Source of the DNA: Batkoa obscura
Taxonomy: Eukaryota; Entomophthoromycota; Entomophthoromycetes; Entomophthorales; Batkoaceae
Length of the DNA stretch: 46,692 nucleotides
Reading direction: 5' to 3'
NCBI GenBank assembly: GCA_030770535.1
Contig: JASVEC010000121.1
Span: 1-46,692 of the forward strand
Shown piece after piece: positions 43,922-46,692 of this stretch. The position numbers and the translations under genes are program-made. Below the pieces are notes generated by a model. That model was not told the origin of the DNA. It did no database searches and saw only the letters and a list, made by a program, of their open reading frames with translations. Numbering within the stretch: the first letter of the stretch is position 1; every line of letters starts with the position of its first letter.

Positions 43922-45499
43922 TTATTGAAATAAGGTCCTTAAAATTTTTGGTATTACCACTTCTCCTTTACCGTTTTGATTCTGTTCAACAATAGCTAAA
44001 ATAGTACGAGGTACAGCACAAGCAGTGCCATTAACGGTATGAACAAATTCACTAATTTGTTGTTTTTGGTTCTTTAGTTAATCGAATATTCAATCGACGA
44101 CTTTGATAGTCCGTACAATTGGAAGCTGAAGAGATCTAAAACTGTAAGTACGATATTTAATTCTATACAACTATGATCACCTCTCCCCAACGGTTTTGAT
44201 GGGGTAAATAAGCCTCAATATCAAATTTTCTATAAGCACTTGCCCCTAACTCTTCAGTTGGCATATCTCAAGACTCTTAAAAATGTAAATATTAGCTATA
44301 TAGAAACTTTAAATTCAAATTACCTAAAATCCAACTCTAAATCATTAAAAAATTCAATTTGGAACTCCAATATTTCCTTTTAATGTTTTTTCACTTTCAT
44401 AGGTGAACAAAAAGCAAATAAATCCACTTTTGTAAACTGATGTACTCTATACAGTCCTTTAGTTATCTTTACCTCTAGCCCCAGCTTCTGCTCTAAAACA
44501 ATGAGATTGACCTGCCCACTTCATTGGTAAATCGCCAGGCTGAATTATCTGATTTAAATTCATACCAGCTAAGGCAATCTCTGAAGTAGCTGCAGAGATA
44601 AAGGTCCGAATTTGAATGAGCACTTACATTATAATTTTGATTTAAATATTATCCCTAGGTTGAAACCACACAGGCATTGACAATGTCTTTTCTTACTAAA
44701 TCATGGGTTAAAATTGGACTAAATCCTTTAGACATAGCTTTTGATAATGCTAGTTGACATAAATGCTAACTCCAACATAGCTCCTTGATTTTTTAGATAA
44801 TAAAAACTGTTACCAGATACTTTGGCTGCGGACCTTAAATCTAACATATCCTTTTTGATTAAAAATTCAGTACCATCAGTGATTGTTGATGGATAGGCTC
44901 TTCTATTTTTAGTCAAGATGGTTTTGGCATTTTCTTCTGAACCAATGGGCGATTCTGGATGTGTAAAATTTGGGATTAAGCATCCTAGCTTTAAAGCCTT
45001 TTGTTCTAAGGTCTCAAGCTCCTCTTCTTTTTCCGAAATATCTTTTTTAAATCTCTTTTGCTTCTAAAACTAAGCATTGTCTATTTTCAGTAGTACTAAC
45101 TTTTGATATACTAGTTGAAAATCTGAGTTCTCTTTTGCCTCAAATTATTAACTAGGTATTGAAGCTTCCCATATTCATTATATGCATTTAAGGCTTCATC
45201 CAATCTATATCATTTGATAAGTTACGTTGAGCTATATTTTTAATCATCTCTTCTCGTCTTTCTTTTAACTCTTTGAAGTTTAAGTGTGGTTTTCCAACAA
45301 TCCCACGTTTTATTGAATAGTTATAGGAAGCATTCAAGTTTTTACCGTATACTTGTGATCTAGCTTTATATAAGTATAAATCCTTTTTAAAAATATGATG
45401 ACTTATTATGGAACTTACATAGCAGTTTTATAAGCATTTTTTAAATGGAAGAAATTAGAAATGATTTTGTTTCTAACAAATTTCGAATTTTTTCATCAT
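43922..45499 (-). CDS. Seryl-tRNA synthetase (probably organellar type), with frame breaks
   Basis: Class II enzyme charging tRNA-Ser. Readable on the minus strand across several frames: N-terminal arm pieces [25 protein letters not shown], then [38 protein letters not shown] (44728-44916), [33 protein letters not shown] (motif 2), [42 protein letters not shown], and a C-terminal [26 protein letters not shown] (motif 3) ending [10 protein letters not shown] at 43922. Short introns are probable (for example the donor GTAAGTTCC near 45418). Single-base breaks occur about every 150-300 bp, as in both neighbours. The start is uncertain; ATGATGAAAAAATTC at 45494-45499 is a candidate and could begin a mitochondrial presequence. 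Cytosolic versus mitochondrial form is not certain. Confidence 0.75.
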
Positions 45500-45575
45500 T
45501 ATTTGAAAAAGTCAACTTTAAATTTTTTAGAATTTATTCAATCGATATTAAAACCTCAACTATTTATTAAATAAA
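45500..45575. promoter_or_regulatory. Short divergent promoter, SerRS / WDR83
   Basis: If both starts are right, only about 76 bp of A/T-rich sequence separates the two divergent genes, implying a shared bidirectional promoter. Confidence 0.35.
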
Positions 45576-46692
45576 ATGAAAATAGTATTAAAAAACGATA
45601 TAAGAAGTAGAGGTTCGGGCCTTAACATAGTAAAATATAGCTCGGATGGTAATTATTGCTTTAGCGTGGTAACGATAAAACGATTAGATTATGGAATTAT
45701 AACCAAAGTGAAAGCAACAATTTAATTTATAATTTCGAAGGCCATGGTTGGGAAATATATGATCTTGATGTGTAATAAGCTAATATCAGTTTTGGGAAAA
45801 ACATTTATTTACTTTAAAAGTTCTTCAGATAGCTCAAGGCTAGCGTCATGTGGTGGCGATCTTCAGTATTTTCATGGATATTGAGTCAACGTCTATCATT
45901 CGAAAATTTAGTGGACACTCACATGTAAGGCTATTTTAAAATCATAAACTTTACTTAATATTTTTAGAAAGTTAATTCGATTGCTTTTAATGAAGACGCT
46001 TCAGTGATTGCTAGTGGTAACTATTGATTAGGATTGTTTTGATTATGTTTTGATTATTTCAGGCTCTTTTGATACACCGTTAGGCTTTGGGATTGCAAGT
46101 AATTTTTTTAAAAACTTATGTAGCTTAATGTTTAATAAATAGATCTCGATCTCATTTACCTATTCAAATATTAGAAGACAGTAAAAGAATAGTATTTCTT
46201 CCAATAAGTATACAAGGACCAGAAATTTTAGTAGGGTACAATTAATATTTATGATAAGGTTTCAAGTTAATTTTTTTAGTTCGGTTGATAACAAAGTGCG
46301 GTTATATGACCTTTAGAATGGGGAAACTGTATACTGATAACTAATGGCCAGGTAAATTAATAAATAGTTATATGATTTTATTAAACTTTTAGCTTCTGTA
46401 ACAAATTATGGTTTTACTAAGGATGGTAACTGTCTAATCATTTCAACCTTGGACAGTACAATTCGACTTCTTGATAAATCTAACGGAAGTTATTAAATCA
46501 GTATTTATTTTTATTTTTTGAAAAGGAAGTACGCTAACTTTTTAAAAGCTTCAATAAACATACCAATCAAAGTTATATGATAGGAGCAGCATGCAGCTAT
46601 GATGATATAGTCTAGTAATCACTGGATCTGAAGATAAGAGAATTTATGTGTATGATTTGATGGAAGTAATATGACAGTATTATTAGTTATTT
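45576..46692 (+). CDS. WD40-repeat protein of the WDR83/MORG1 type, 3' end outside window
   Basis: Beta-propeller scaffold. Start ATG at 45576 (MKIVLKNDIRSRGSG). Repeats read in order: SSDGNYCFS-GNDKTIRLWNY, FEGHGWEIYDLDV, SSDSSRLASCGGD, IIRKFSGHSHKVNSIAFNEDASVIASGSFD, KSRSHLPIQILEDSKDSI, GPEILVGSVDNKVRLYDLRMGKL, TKDGNCLIISTLDSTIRLLDKSNG, KHTNQSYMIG and VITGSEDKRIYVYDL. The RSRS.PIQIL and STLDSTIRLLDK segments are characteristic of WDR83. Introns are probable at about 45772-45819, 45926-45967, 46022-46064 and 46099-46143. Several single-base breaks (for example near 45665 in FSGG-NDK, and in the WDIEST and TVRLWD segments) fit the error pattern of this end of the sequence. The gene continues beyond 46692. 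Confidence 0.75.

Overview
The window is about 80% A+T and looks like nuclear DNA of an early-diverging, AT-rich fungus. Genes have short introns (about 48-58 bp, GT..AG) and many lipase paralogues are of the Rhizomucor/Rhizopus secreted type. There is a stand-alone fungal saccharopine reductase (LYS9, alpha-aminoadipate lysine pathway) and an Atg15 autophagy lipase. An Entomophthoromycotina/Zoopagomycota-like fungus fits best, but this is inference from gene content and base composition.

Layout. 1-3228: two damaged class-3 lipases (+). 3519-4875: ATG15 (-, 4 exons). 5847-7642: LYS9 (+, 9 exons). 8060-23920: an array of four minus-strand lipases (intact at 8060, 12388 and 22841; decayed at 17419). 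Between them lie long AT-rich gaps full of miniature transposons, an old transposon relic and a 464-bp repeat. 19986-22450, 32151-34615 and 34784-37247: three nearly identical copies of a 2.46-kb cut-and-paste DNA transposon. 27250-31326: a two-exon, 1340-residue ASH/PapD-like repeat protein (-). 40124-41206: an inverted, recently duplicated copy of the 22.8-kb lipase with frame breaks. 42089-46692: a Zap1-like zinc-finger factor (+), a seryl-tRNA synthetase (-) and a WDR83/MORG1-like WD40 gene (+, runs off the end), all with several single-base frame breaks.

Two themes dominate. First, a secreted-lipase family of seven members (three intact) has spread in tandem and inverted orientation together with its promoters, and nearly identical patches around the active-site serine point to gene conversion. 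Second, one DNA-transposon family shapes the intergenic space: young autonomous copies; an ancient copy (32103-38295) interrupted by two young copies and a miniature element and still flanked by a TATA target duplication; and about 17 roughly 98-bp miniature elements whose ends resemble the autonomous right end and which also make 4-bp A/T-rich target duplications.

No tRNA, rRNA, CRISPR array or bacterial operon was seen. The last 7 kb shows so many one-base indels in conserved genes that sequence error is as likely as true gene death.
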